From assembly GCA_022483045.1 (NCBI GenBank), contig JAKVOA010000002.1, forward strand, positions 1 to 64,000: 64,000 bases of DNA, in the 5' to 3' direction. Positions 52,001 to 59,069 of this stretch are shown piece after piece. Both the position numbers and the translations under genes were made by a program. The DNA is from Oscillospiraceae bacterium (lineage in GTDB: Bacteria > Bacillota > Clostridia > Oscillospirales > Acutalibacteraceae). The notes below the pieces were generated by a model. That model saw only the letters and a program-made list of their open reading frames with translations, did no database searches and was not told where the DNA came from. Within the stretch, counting starts at the first letter, position 1. Every line of letters begins with the position of its first letter.

Positions 52001-52502
52001 CCGAAAGCGTCTTGCCAAAACGTGGCTTTGCATTCCATAAAAATTCACCATTGCTGTGAGATTTGAAATAATCAAGTGCTATCTCAACAGCTTTGTTCTG
52101 CTCATCGCGGAGCTTATACGGAATGACCGCGTCCGCGTCATCATCGGAAACAACACCGTGATTCTGGGTAAAATCAACAAAATCACCCTTTGCGGTATTG
52201 GGCGCAATGCAGAACCACTCCGTGCCTTCCTCACGATCGACGCTAAGCTTCTTCAAATAGGCGTGAAAGTCCTTATCGGTAAAGACTCCGAATGGTTCCG
52301 TCATGTATGCGGCGCGCAGATGCCACCATGTTTTATGCGGCACACCGACGGTGTGCGTCTGCTCTTTAATGCGGGTTTCCACATTCCGCTCCGTAAAGCC
52401 GATTTTTGTCCAGCCGTCATGCGCGGGCACTCCCGGCGTGGTATACGCATAGCATTGGGGAACGACTGGATAAGCTGTTTGGATTTTGATGCCCGCCATC
52501 AC
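49086..52502 (-). CDS. GIY-YIG nuclease - DEAH helicase fusion, restriction component
   Basis: An 1138-aa protein. Residues about 10-60 form a GIY-YIG/T5orf172-type nuclease domain (QCYAYTTPG, WTKIGFTERNVETRIKEQ). A DEAD/DEAH helicase follows: Walker A-like KPRFGKT (159-165), DEAH (281-284), HLSGTPFKAL and a distal RecA domain (AAFRAQNPCLFHD). The C-terminal about 150 residues look like a degenerate N6-adenine MTase (FTPKRVVKNMVDRLEQENPG, then ADLYMKSGMYITEIVTRLYQ). Its start overlaps the methylase stop by 4 bp. It is the translocating and cutting partner of the Eco57I-type methylase upstream. Confidence 0.88.
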   Translation of the reverse strand: MMAGIKIQTAYPVVPQCYAYTTPGVPAHDGWTKIGFTERNVETRIKEQTHTVGVPHKTWWHLRAAYMTEPFGVFTDKDFHAYLKKLSVDREEGTEWFCIAPNTAKGDFVDFTQNHGVVSDDDADAVIPYKLRDEQNKAVEIALDYFKSHSNGEFLWNAKPRFGKTLSAYDLCKRLDATNILIVTNRPAIANSWYSDYETFFGPQSGYLFVSNVDGIKDKKYVMSRQEYLDKVLDGNSHAKGCIEFVSLQDLKGSLYFGGQYDKLSEVSADKGLNWDIMIVDEAHEGVDTYKTDTAFNHIKRKWTLHLSGTPFKALANDKFAEDAIFNWTYADEQKKKRDWNDSSEIENPYENLPRLSLFTYQKSDIIRDKVKQGIVLADNDVEEYAFDLNEFFKTNESGKFIHDADVDKFLDALTRQEKFPFSTPELRNELKHTFWLLNRVASAKALAKKLELHPVFKDYHIILAAGDGKLDDDDENEKAFDRVTKAIKEYDKTITLSVGQLTTGVTIPEWTAVLMLSNMASPALYMQAAFRAQNPCLFHDAQGNSYRKQNAYVFDFDPARTLTIFEKFANDLIPETAGDKGDFDQRKKHVRELLNFFPVYGEDDQGSMIELDAESVLTIPRHIHAKEVVERGFMSNFLFANISGIFGAPKEIIDLINGMQAIEEPKTLAPVEVDEGTADKLNLNEKGNVEVPKEQVIGMASELFGDKVYGDVDQKLAAAVEDITKQVEMTKDPKKDELKELREKFSKPIANTLIDSAKTQYGHDLKKSTQNQMERKIQDTTDTVVNHEYGDYAIRNHQLVKERKDKIADAQKSGAPMSEISKLAEEYKKRSIKEYNSMVNNIYQKLHSNETVKKAAETIVKTVETEKLNNKKDSIEGSVRDHLRGFSRAIPAFLMAYGDENTTLANFDSLVPADVFWEVTVNPQTGKGVTLDEFRMLRDGGDYYQKNENGNGIRDEEHKKHFDGHLFDEVVFNDAVLEFMKKRAKLADYFNETSKGDIFDYIPPQKTNQIFTPKRVVKNMVDRLEQENPGCFDDPNNTFADLYMKSGMYITEIVTRLYQSNRMKVLYPDNAERLNHIFAKQVYGCAPTEIIYRICLRYILGFSDEIHIDKHNIKLCDTLDYAKNGTLEEEMKKLFNL

Positions 52503-54505
52503 GCCATCTCCTTTACATGCGATTCGATGAAGTGAATCTCCTTTTCATCAAGCCCATACTTGCGGTACAGCTGTAAGTCGATTTCATGAACGGATTTTGA
52601 CCAGTCGATATCAGAACTTGAAGTAAAGTCTTGGAGAGGAACATAGTTCCACTTTTCCTTGGTGTTATCCTGTGTGATTTTTAAAATTCCAAGCATAACT
52701 CTTGCAAACTTGCTCTGAACGTATTTTAGACAATGCTCAGCTTCTTCTCTTGTATCAAATGAACCAATCGACAAGAAAGTTTCAGTAGCCCCGATTAGGG
52801 GTTCCCCGATTAGGGGTTCCCCGATTAGGGGTGTACTCAATACTTCGCCGAGTGCTCCACTTCCATTTGCTTTTGGTATAAATACCTTATATTTATAGAA
52901 GCTATCCGGAACATCCTGATAATCTTTCCTTCCCCAACAGTAAACTCTTTTACTGGAAATTAGTCCCAAAAATCGAACATATTCATGTTCATCAGAAGGC
53001 TTATTTTTAAAAAATGCAATATTTATCAGTTTTGTAAACGCACCCGCACCAACATCCTTTCTGTGCCCTTTGGACTGTATAGATATAATTTCCGGATGCT
53101 CTTCTAATGCTTTATCCGAAAGCTTATACACACCTCGTCCTGATATTATCGAACTGAAAAAATTGGTCGTTACTGATTTTACTTTTTTTAATGTCAAGTT
53201 CAACTCAGGAAAAGATGTAAATATTTTCACAGGCGTATATGTTCTGCTATAGTCGTGATAAGTTACAGCAACACCTCCCTTAATATCTGTATTAGGAAAC
53301 ACAGCAGCACTGTTTGGCTCATATTTAAGAACTTTAAAATGTTCGTCATTAAGCATTTTCTCATTCCAGACTTTAGGTGTACTGCCAGCATTGAAAAGGA
53401 AACGTGCCGGATGAATCAGTTCCACTTTATCAGCTATTTTATAAACCGCATCCATAAACTGGTTATATACAGGCTTCGCATAATTTCCATTTTCTCCTGA
53501 ATTCTCAAAGTCCTCATTATATGGTGGATTTCCAATTACAAAATCGAAAAGTTTATGTTCCATGACTTTCATCTCCTTTAGTTTGTTGAAAAGAATGGAA
53601 TTATCTCTTCTCCAGTTGTATATTTTGCACGGTATAGCTTCAGGTTCATTATCTGCCATATCTGTCATTTCAGAATACATATCGAAAAGCGTTAGCTGCT
53701 GGAATTCCTCGTACGGTTTTCCGAGCGGGATAGTGTCTTTCAGGCCGTCCATCTGCCAGACGTTCCATACAATTTTATTCGCCACTGTCTGAAGCAGCTT
53801 CTCGTCGGGTTCCTTGTCCCACCGTTCCTGATAGTAGTCGATAAATGTTAGGAGCAAATTGATTCTCGCTATCAGAAGACTGTCACCCTGATACTCGTAC
53901 CCGTAGGACGCCTCGAACGCCCGGATTGCCCATTTGACCCACTCGTCATAGTTTTCGGCATTTTCATTCACGATCCGGAGTTTCCGGTCGAGCTGTCCAA
54001 TTCGATGCTTTGGCGGCACGATAAGATGTCCTGTTGACACATCATAGCGGGACACAAGATAAGGCGCTTCCCCACAGGTAATCTCCAGCCGCCGTGAATC
54101 CACATAATGTTTCCACGTCTTTCTTTTTGGAAACTCAATCGGTTCTTCAGCAACCGTCCATGTGTGGTCGTCGTTCTCTGCATTGAATACGTCTTTTCTG
54201 CCGAACCACTCTTCATCGCAGTAATTGTTCATCATGTTGCACAGCCATGCCGGTGTGAACACCTCGGCCTTTTTTCTTGTGCGGGCCTGCTGCGCTTCCT
54301 GTGTCTTCTGGATTCTCGGCTTGATGATGTCCGTATGCTGCAAGAGAAGACTGCGACTTATCGGCTCCTTATCTGTGAAGCCCTGTCCAAGTTCCTCATA
54401 GGTATCGGTTGCCCAGATAATATTTTTCTTTGTTGATTTATCCTCAAGAAGCAAGTCCAGAAGAGGGGCTACCGGACCGCTCTGAACATCTATCAGTTTT
54501 TCCAC
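52499..54505 (-). CDS. Eco57I-type DNA methyltransferase with in-frame tandem repeat
   Basis: A 668-aa adenine methyltransferase of the Eco57I restriction-modification class. SAM-binding region (KAEVFTPAWLCNMMNNYCDE, about 80-100; EITCGEAPYL, about 137) and catalytic NPPYNEDF (about 326) are clear. A target-recognition region follows (about 370-600). Residues about 559-573 are the repeat PLIGEPLIGEPLIG, encoded by three 15-bp units. ATG 54505 is about 20 bp after the HTH gene stop. The repeat could vary in copy number without breaking the frame and so change target recognition. Confidence 0.88.
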   Translation of the reverse strand: MEKLIDVQSGPVAPLLDLLLEDKSTKKNIIWATDTYEELGQGFTDKEPISRSLLLQHTDIIKPRIQKTQEAQQARTRKKAEVFTPAWLCNMMNNYCDEEWFGRKDVFNAENDDHTWTVAEEPIEFPKRKTWKHYVDSRRLEITCGEAPYLVSRYDVSTGHLIVPPKHRIGQLDRKLRIVNENAENYDEWVKWAIRAFEASYGYEYQGDSLLIARINLLLTFIDYYQERWDKEPDEKLLQTVANKIVWNVWQMDGLKDTIPLGKPYEEFQQLTLFDMYSEMTDMADNEPEAIPCKIYNWRRDNSILFNKLKEMKVMEHKLFDFVIGNPPYNEDFENSGENGNYAKPVYNQFMDAVYKIADKVELIHPARFLFNAGSTPKVWNEKMLNDEHFKVLKYEPNSAAVFPNTDIKGGVAVTYHDYSRTYTPVKIFTSFPELNLTLKKVKSVTTNFFSSIISGRGVYKLSDKALEEHPEIISIQSKGHRKDVGAGAFTKLINIAFFKNKPSDEHEYVRFLGLISSKRVYCWGRKDYQDVPDSFYKYKVFIPKANGSGALGEVLSTPLIGEPLIGEPLIGATETFLSIGSFDTREEAEHCLKYVQSKFARVMLGILKITQDNTKEKWNYVPLQDFTSSSDIDWSKSVHEIDLQLYRKYGLDEKEIHFIESHVKEMA
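52789..52831. repeat. 15-bp tandem repeat inside the methyltransferase gene
   Basis: Unit CCCCGATTAGGGGTT occurs 2.9 times (52789-52803, 52804-52818, 52819-52831). Each unit is itself an inverted repeat, CCCC-GATTA-GGGG. Translation on the minus strand gives the peptide unit LIGEP. The unit length is a multiple of three. Confidence 0.95.
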
Positions 54506-54523
54506 AAACGGAGTTTCCCTCCT

Positions 54524-54739
54524 TTAAGCCTGTTCATTATCTTCCGTATTGCTTTCTTCTGATGCGCCGCCGGATCTGATCCATTTGTCAATTTCGGACA
54601 ATTTGAATTTCCAAAGCCTGCCGACCTTATAGGCAGGCATATTACGCTTATTGATCCACTGCAGGATGCTTTCGCGTCCAACTCCGAGGTATTCCTGTAC
54701 TTCTTTAAGTGTCGACCACTTTTCTATATTTTTATCCAC
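54524..54739 (-). CDS. excisionase-type helix-turn-helix protein of the restriction-modification operon
   Basis: A 71-aa HTH_17 protein: EKWSTLKEVQEYLGVGRESI, then QWINKRNMPAYKVGRLWKFK, then LSEIDKWIRSGGASEESNTE. GTG 54739 is chosen because GGAGGAG lies 7 nt upstream; ATG 54754 would overlap that site. It precedes the methylase by 18 bp. It shares its architecture with the HTH protein in the RloC-like operon. Probably it controls expression of the restriction-modification genes, like controller proteins. Confidence 0.8.
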   Translation of the reverse strand: MDKNIEKWSTLKEVQEYLGVGRESILQWINKRNMPAYKVGRLWKFKLSEIDKWIRSGGASEESNTEDNEQA

Positions 54740-54869
54740 TGGTCTCTCCTCCATCGCTCGTATGGAACGTAACATGAATTCTTATATTAAAATCCCATCT
54801 ATGGTTAGGAAAGCAATTTTCGCCATCTGCGTCCTACATTTCCCACTTGCATTCAAAATTCCCTTCGAA

Positions 54870-54900
54870 GCCACAGACATCAATGTCTGTGGCTATTTTC
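54870..54900 (+). terminator. hairpin with perfect 10-bp stem
   Basis: GCCACAGACA-TCAA-TGTCTGTGGC, followed by TATTTTC. It is oriented for the plus strand, where no gene is recognised directly upstream. The T run is weak, and it may be an island-edge structure rather than an active terminator. Confidence 0.5.
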
Positions 54901-55054
54901 GTATGTTAGCCCTGTTTGCGTAACTGGCGGACATTGTGAAATAGCGGCTTCCAGCGGCATTAAAGAACTTAATAACAAATGTGCCCTGGTTTTTCTGGTT
55001 ATTCAAATAACCGTACAGCTTTTTAAGAAACTCGTAACTTTTGATGCCGATCAC
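54893..55054 (-). pseudogene. possible C-terminal fragment of an unknown protein
   Basis: A minus-strand frame reads VIGIKSYEFLKKLYGYLNNQ, then KNQGTFVIKFFNAAGSRYFT and MSASYANRANIRK, then stop. The composition is protein-like and hydrophobic positions alternate. There is no good ribosome binding site before the GTG at 55054, and upstream the frame is broken. Likely the end of a gene interrupted at the island edge. Confidence 0.35.
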
Positions 55055-55269
55055 CCCCGGTACCTGATTCTTAGCGTTTCATCTATTCTCTGGTACCTGA
55101 TGTTTCTCCGATACTAAAGACAGTTGATCGGAAGGCCCTGATAACAACGAAAACAGACTTTTAAATGCATTATAAGCATTTCACAGACAATCGTCAACTA
55201 CACAGAGGTTATAAATTTGTAAACAGATATAAACAGACAATAGTACTCAATAAAGTGAGGTAAAAATTC
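55055..55269. other. intergenic stretch with short direct and inverted repeats
   Basis: GGTACCTGAT occurs at 55058 and again 33 bp later. AAATGC-ATTATAA-GCATTT is a small palindrome near 55163. AAACAGA occurs three times (about 55151, 55223, 55232), the last two just before the gene at 55270. These could be operator or attachment leftovers. No coding frame is supported. Confidence 0.4.
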
Positions 55270-55440
55270 ATGTCAAAAGAAGATAGAGAAATGTGGCGGA
55301 TCAACATTGAGAATTCCACCGACACAGTCAGCAAAATTTACGGACCTAAAGTAGCGGCTTCAGTATTTCAAAGGTATAGCGCGACAAGCTTCGACAACCT
55401 TAGTGATACAGTTGTAAAGAGAAGGAATTTTGTTTTCTGA
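55270..55440 (+). CDS. truncated small accessory protein
   Basis: A 56-aa frame: MSKEDREMWRINIENSTDTV, then SKIYGPKVAASVFQRYSATS, then FDNLSDTV followed by an unrelated VKRRNFVF. The start has GTGAGG about 9 nt upstream. The first 48 residues resemble a small clostridial accessory protein of about 65-70 residues whose normal end is missing here. The IS66-type fragment on the other strand begins inside this gene, so insertion probably replaced its 3' end. Function unknown. Confidence 0.5.
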   Translation: MSKEDREMWRINIENSTDTVSKIYGPKVAASVFQRYSATSFDNLSDTVVKRRNFVF

Positions 55441-55718
55441 AATGATATTGTTTTGCAATAGCTTGGTGCATACGTCTCCAGTGTAAGCGTCAAACCAGAC
55501 GGCGCCTTGGAAAAGTCAAGAATCGTGCAGAGTATGAACACCCCAAATTTCATAGATTCCCAGATTCGGTGCTGCCAATAGTAATACGTCTTTTCGTTGA
55601 TTTCGTGCTGTTCGCACCAGTTTCGCACCGTTAATCCGCTGCTGCGGCATTCGGATACGCGCTGCGCCCATTCCTCCATGCGTTGGTTTTTGCCAAGTAT
55701 CCGCAAATCCTTCTCCAT
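55368..55718 (-). pseudogene. IS66-type TnpA fragment
   Basis: The N-terminal half reads MEEWAQRVSECRSSGLTVRN, then WCEQHEINEKTYYYWQHRIW, the HTH of IS66 accessory TnpA proteins. After about residue 53 the frame loses family sense; another frame carries protein-like residues (VWFDAYTGDVCTKLLQNNII). The gene is therefore a chimera or frameshifted remnant. No TnpB or TnpC of an IS66 element is present nearby. Confidence 0.6.
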
Positions 55719-55780
55719 TTTATCAACTGCTCCAATCTTATTTCCATAGACTCTTTGGAAGTCTTTCGGTGATTGGAAGC

Positions 55781-56430
55781 AATTATCTCATCTTTTTCTC
55801 AATCTTACCAGACGTCCACTGGCTTTACGCTTACGATTATCCGAAATGGAGTACAGTGAAATCATTTTATTACCGGGCAATCGCAAAAGGAATTTGGGAA
55901 AAAGTCATGCAGTTTTTAGTCAAAGAAACTCGAATAAACGCCGGAAGAAACGAAAACCCGTCATACGCTTTGATTGATTCGCAAAGTGTAAAAACAACTG
56001 CCGATGCAAATAACCGCGGCTATGACGGAGGGAAAAAACAAAAGGACGTAAACGTCATATTGTAACCGATATCATGGAAAACATCCTTGCTGTTCACATT
56101 CATGCGGCAAATATACATGATACAAAGGGCGGATGTTACGTTTTCGCAAAAGCAATGCAAAAATATCCGTCCATCCAAGCAGGCTGTGCCGATGAAGGCT
56201 ATCGCGGAACTTTCAAACGTTTGATCGAAGCGGCTTTTCATGTCAGAATCGACATTTCAAGGCAAATTAAGCCAAAGTTTGAGGTCTTGCCCAAACGGTG
56301 GCGCGTAGAGCGCACCTTTTCCTGGTTCAACAATTCTCGCCGGTTGTCCAAAGATTATGAGATTAACACGGTATCGGAGAAAAACATGGCGATGATTTCC
56401 CATTTGAATACTCTGCTGAACCGGCTATGA
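55781..56430 (+). pseudogene. IS5-family (IS427-like) transposase, N-terminally truncated, -1 frameshift
   Basis: Two frames: YDYPKWSTVKSFYYRAIAKG to YALIDSQSVKTTADANNRGY in the first, and KRHIVTDIMENILAVHIHAA to WRVERTFSWFNNSRRLSKDY in the second. They join at GGGAAAAAACAAAAGG (about 56029-56044): a -1 shift on the A6 run gives KKTKGRKRHIV, the canonical sequence. This group uses programmed frameshifting, so the shift may be natural. The usual N-terminal 60-70 residues with the first conserved block are absent, so the copy is dead. Confidence 0.8.
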
Positions 56431-56685
56431 GAACACCTTCTTAATAACATTTATCTTGCCAGCTCAATGCAATTTTGTCATCTATCCTCGACACTCAGCA
56501 TCAAAAAACATCTAATCCACTGCCTCAAAGGCTAACATCTAATCTGGCAACTCAACTATGTGACAGAATTCTGGAACAGCTTCAGAAGCACTCCGTAGAT
56601 AAGTTTCCACAAAGCGGCTTGCTCCGGTCAGCCGAATGAGTCATCAACCCCGCAAGCGCCTTGGAATCAAGCCTTTCTTGACTTA
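56431..56685. other. island-chromosome junction, non-coding
   Basis: No coding frame or RNA is supported. The GC content rises sharply immediately to the right, where rlmD begins. AACATCTAATC occurs twice (about 56505 and 56537). This 250-bp stretch is the most likely boundary between the accessory island and the conserved chromosome. Confidence 0.45.
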
Positions 56686-58065
56686 TCAGTCTTTTACCCT
56701 TGACATCAATGCTACGCACTCAACATGCGCCGTGCGCGGAAAGAGGTCGACCGGCACTGCACGGCAAAGTGCATAGCCCTCCTGGGCAAAGGTCTTAAGG
56801 TCGCGGGCAAGCGTTGCCGGGTCGCACGAAACATAGACAATGCGCTGCGGCGCCATCTGCGCCGCTGTGTGCACGAGCACCGGCCCACAGCCCTTGCGCG
56901 GCGGGTCCAGCACGATAACGTCCGGGGAAAGGCCCTTTTCACGCAGGCGGGCCGCCGCCTGTGCCGCGTCGCCGCAGAAAAATTCGGCATTTTTAATGCC
57001 GTTGCAGGCCGCATTCCGGCGGGCATCGGCAACCGCGGCGGGCACCACCTCCACGCCGATGACGTGCCCGGCGTTTTTCGCCATGGAAAGGCCGATGGTC
57101 CCTGTACCGCAGTACAAATCCAGCAGGGTTTCCTTGCCCGTCAGGCCAGCAAAGCGGCCTGCAATGCCGTAAAGCACCTCTGCCTGGGCGCGGTTGACCT
57201 GGTAAAAGCTGTTTGGCGAAATAGAAAACCGCAGGCCGCACAGGGTATCCGTCAGGGCGGGGGCGCCCCACAACGTGCGGTTCTTTTCCCCTAAAATCAC
57301 ATTGGTGCGGCGGCGGTTTGTGTTGAGCAGCACCCCCGCAAGGCCCGGCACCTGCTGCTGCAGCAGGCGGACCAGCAGCTCTTCCTCAGAGACTGCGCCG
57401 CCGTTTACCACCAGGCACACCAGCACCTCGCCGCCTGACATGGCCTCGCGCAGATACAAATGCCGCAGCAGGCCCTTCCCGGTTTTTTCGTCATAGACGC
57501 TGTCGCGCGCCTTTTGGTACCACGCCTGCACCGCATGAACCGCCTTGGTAAACGACTCTGGCTGCAGCAGGCAGTCGCCGCAGGGAATAATCCGGTGGCT
57601 GTGCGGCGCGTAAAACCCAGCCGTCAGGCCGCCGTCCGGCGCTAGGCCCAGCGGGAACTGAGCCTTGTTGCGGTAGCGCTGCGGATCCTGCGCCGGCACA
57701 ATTGATTCTACCAACTGCGGCGGCAGCCCGCCGATACGGCCGATGGCGTCGCGCACACGCTGTTCTTTGGCGCGGCACTCCGCCGCGTAGGTGATGTGCC
57801 GGAAGACACAGCCCCCGCAGCGCGGAAACTGCGGACAGTCCGGCGCTGTGCGGTCCGGCGAGGGCGAGAGAATTTCTTCTATTTTTCCGTACGCATATGT
57901 TTTTTCAGTCTTTAAAATACGCACCCGCAGTACGTCCCCCGCGGCAGCGCCCGGCACAAACACCGCGGCCCCCTGGCAGCGGCCCACACCGCGGCCCTCT
58001 GCGGTATAGCCGGTAACAGTGAGTGGAATGCAATCGTTTTTTTGAAATGCCAGTTTTCTTTCCAT
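56686..58065 (-). CDS. rlmD: 23S rRNA (uracil-5-)-methyltransferase, RlmD/RumA family
   Basis: A 459-aa SAM-dependent RNA methyltransferase that makes m5U in 23S rRNA. N-terminal TRAM domain (about 10-65: PLTVTGYTAEGRGVGRCQGA), then the 4Fe-4S cysteines DCPQFPRCGGCVFRH (about 76-90). SAM-binding DLYCGTGTIGLSMA (about 320) and catalytic VSCDPATLARD (about 425) follow, with DPPRKGCG between. ATG 58065 has GGAGGAACT upstream. The GC content is high, as in the right-hand genes. In Gram-positive bacteria RlmCD-type paralogues exist, so the methylated position (747 or 1939) is not certain. Confidence 0.93.
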   Translation of the reverse strand: MERKLAFQKNDCIPLTVTGYTAEGRGVGRCQGAAVFVPGAAAGDVLRVRILKTEKTYAYGKIEEILSPSPDRTAPDCPQFPRCGGCVFRHITYAAECRAKEQRVRDAIGRIGGLPPQLVESIVPAQDPQRYRNKAQFPLGLAPDGGLTAGFYAPHSHRIIPCGDCLLQPESFTKAVHAVQAWYQKARDSVYDEKTGKGLLRHLYLREAMSGGEVLVCLVVNGGAVSEEELLVRLLQQQVPGLAGVLLNTNRRRTNVILGEKNRTLWGAPALTDTLCGLRFSISPNSFYQVNRAQAEVLYGIAGRFAGLTGKETLLDLYCGTGTIGLSMAKNAGHVIGVEVVPAAVADARRNAACNGIKNAEFFCGDAAQAAARLREKGLSPDVIVLDPPRKGCGPVLVHTAAQMAPQRIVYVSCDPATLARDLKTFAQEGYALCRAVPVDLFPRTAHVECVALMSRVKD

Positions 58066-58127
58066 AGTTCCTCCATGGCCCGGTGGTGCTTTCTGCGGGC
58101 AGTCCGATAGTTGATTGTATCACATTG

Positions 58128-58160
58128 CGGGCAGCAAAAAAAGCACTGCCCTTTTTTGCC
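58128..58160 (+). terminator. hairpin with T run in the rlmD upstream region
   Basis: GGGCAG (58129-58134) pairs with CTGCCC (58146-58151), followed by six T. On a larger scale GCAAAAAA...TTTTTTGC is also symmetric. It lies upstream of rlmD on the opposite strand and upstream of the ncRNA promoter. It may shield the region from plus-strand read-through. Confidence 0.45.
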
Positions 58161-58253
58161 GAAAAAACGCCTGTAACTTTTCACGAAATCTCGATGCAAT
58201 TTTTTCGGCTTTTATACAACAGGTAGATTCTGCACTTTTCCGGCAGAAATCGA

Positions 58254-58282
58254 TTGACAAAAATCGTTTTCAACACTACAAT
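58254..58282 (+). promoter_or_regulatory. near-perfect sigma-A promoter
   Basis: TTGACA (58254-58259), 17-nt spacer, TACAAT (58277-58282). Transcription would start near 58289. No protein gene follows on this strand before a terminator, so it drives a non-coding transcript. Confidence 0.85.
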
Positions 58283-58288
58283 GTACCT

Positions 58289-58440
58289 GTACTCAAGAGA
58301 AACACAAGGTACAGTAAATCATTGGCAATAAGCTTCGCGGCTAGTAAGCCGCAACCTTTTCAATACAACTCCTCCCCAAAAGGCAAGGTAACGAGAAATC
58401 GGAACCTTGTCTTTTATTTTGTCTGGAGGTTTTTTTATTT
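58289..58440 (+). ncRNA. candidate small non-coding RNA with own promoter and terminators
   Basis: A transcript of about 130-150 nt follows a consensus promoter. It contains CTGTAC...GTACAG (about 58287-58314), a tight hairpin GCGGC-TAGTAA-GCCGC (58337-58352) and a terminator GGCAAGGT...ACCTTGTC (58382-58411) with TTTTATTTT. A second T run follows GGAGG at 58434-58439. No open reading frame with a start site is inside. The 5' ACAAGG can also pair with the terminator arm CCTTGT, giving a closing stem. It is not 4.5S, tmRNA or RNase P. 6S-like identity cannot be excluded. The 3' end meets the convergent GNAT gene. Confidence 0.65.
58382..58420 (+). terminator. intrinsic terminator of the candidate ncRNA
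   Basis: GGCAAGGT (58382-58389) and ACCTTGTC (58404-58411) form an 8-bp stem with one G-U pair, followed by TTTTATTTT. Confidence 0.8.
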
Positions 58441-58980
58441 CACTGCACCGCCACACAGCAAAGCCTCGTAACAGAAAAAGCGCCCCGCATACCCGGGGTA
58501 GGCAATGTCACCCACATGCGAAAAGCCGCAGCGCACAAACAGGCGCCGCATGTGCAGGTTTTGCTCAATGGTATCGCTGCGCAGGCTCTCGCAGCCCATG
58601 CGGCGGGCAAGTGCCTCTGCCCCGCACAGCATAGCTTCCCCAACGCCGCTGCCACGCGCGCCGCGCGCTACGGCAAAGCGATGCACCACAGCAAAGCTTT
58701 CGGCGCTCCAGTCCACCCACGCATAGGGCAGCGCGGCGTTTCGGTCCAGCGCAAACATTCCGTTCACGCCGGCATCCTCTGAAACATACAAATTTCCCGC
58801 AGCGAGGTCCTGTACAAAGACTTCGCGGGCGGGATATTTTTGATTCCACTGGCGAACACCCTCCTGACGCATGGTCTCTATCGCCTGTGTGGTAATCTCC
58901 ATCACGCGCGGCAGGTCTTTTCCTTGTGCTCTGCGAATCATGTGCGGTGTGCCCCCTTTTTGTACCCATTCTTTTTTCAT
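58435..58980 (-). CDS. GNAT-family N-acetyltransferase
   Basis: A 181-aa acetyltransferase fold: MIRRAQGKDLPRVMEITTQA, then GMFALDRNAALPYAWVDWSA, and the acetyl-CoA loop VARGARGSGVGEAMLCGAEA (Q/RxxGxG/A type), ending MRRLFVRCGFSHVGDIAYPG. The substrate cannot be predicted. ATG 58980 has AGGAAGAAG upstream, whereas many homologues start at MIRRAQ (58941, with GGGGG upstream). It is convergent with the ncRNA and divergent from the gene at 59070. Confidence 0.88.
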   Translation of the reverse strand: MKKEWVQKGGTPHMIRRAQGKDLPRVMEITTQAIETMRQEGVRQWNQKYPAREVFVQDLAAGNLYVSEDAGVNGMFALDRNAALPYAWVDWSAESFAVVHRFAVARGARGSGVGEAMLCGAEALARRMGCESLRSDTIEQNLHMRRLFVRCGFSHVGDIAYPGYAGRFFCYEALLCGGAVK

Positions 58981-59007
58981 TATACTTCTTCCTTTTTTCA
59001 TTGTCTA

Positions 59008-59036
59008 TTGACCTGCCCCCGCTTTCTTTCTATAAT
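59008..59036 (+). promoter_or_regulatory. sigma-A promoter of the acyltransferase-phosphatase-FUSC operon
   Basis: TTGACC (59008-59013), 17-nt spacer, TATAAT (59031-59036). A short 5' leader of about 25 nt ends at ATG 59070, behind AAGGAAGGAAAATT. Confidence 0.85.
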
Positions 59037-59069
59037 AAAAAGATAGCGACAAGAAAAGGAAGGAAAATT

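Noticed and set aside
55058..55100. Attachment-site direct repeats (GGTACCTGAT twice)
   Set aside because: Ten-base repeats only 33 bp apart are too short and too close to be the ends of an inserted element. No matching copy was seen at the left border.
56725..57294. Plus-strand frames inside rlmD
   Set aside because: High GC produces long open frames in all phases. They are rich in Arg and Ala, lack start signals and overlap the clear rlmD gene.
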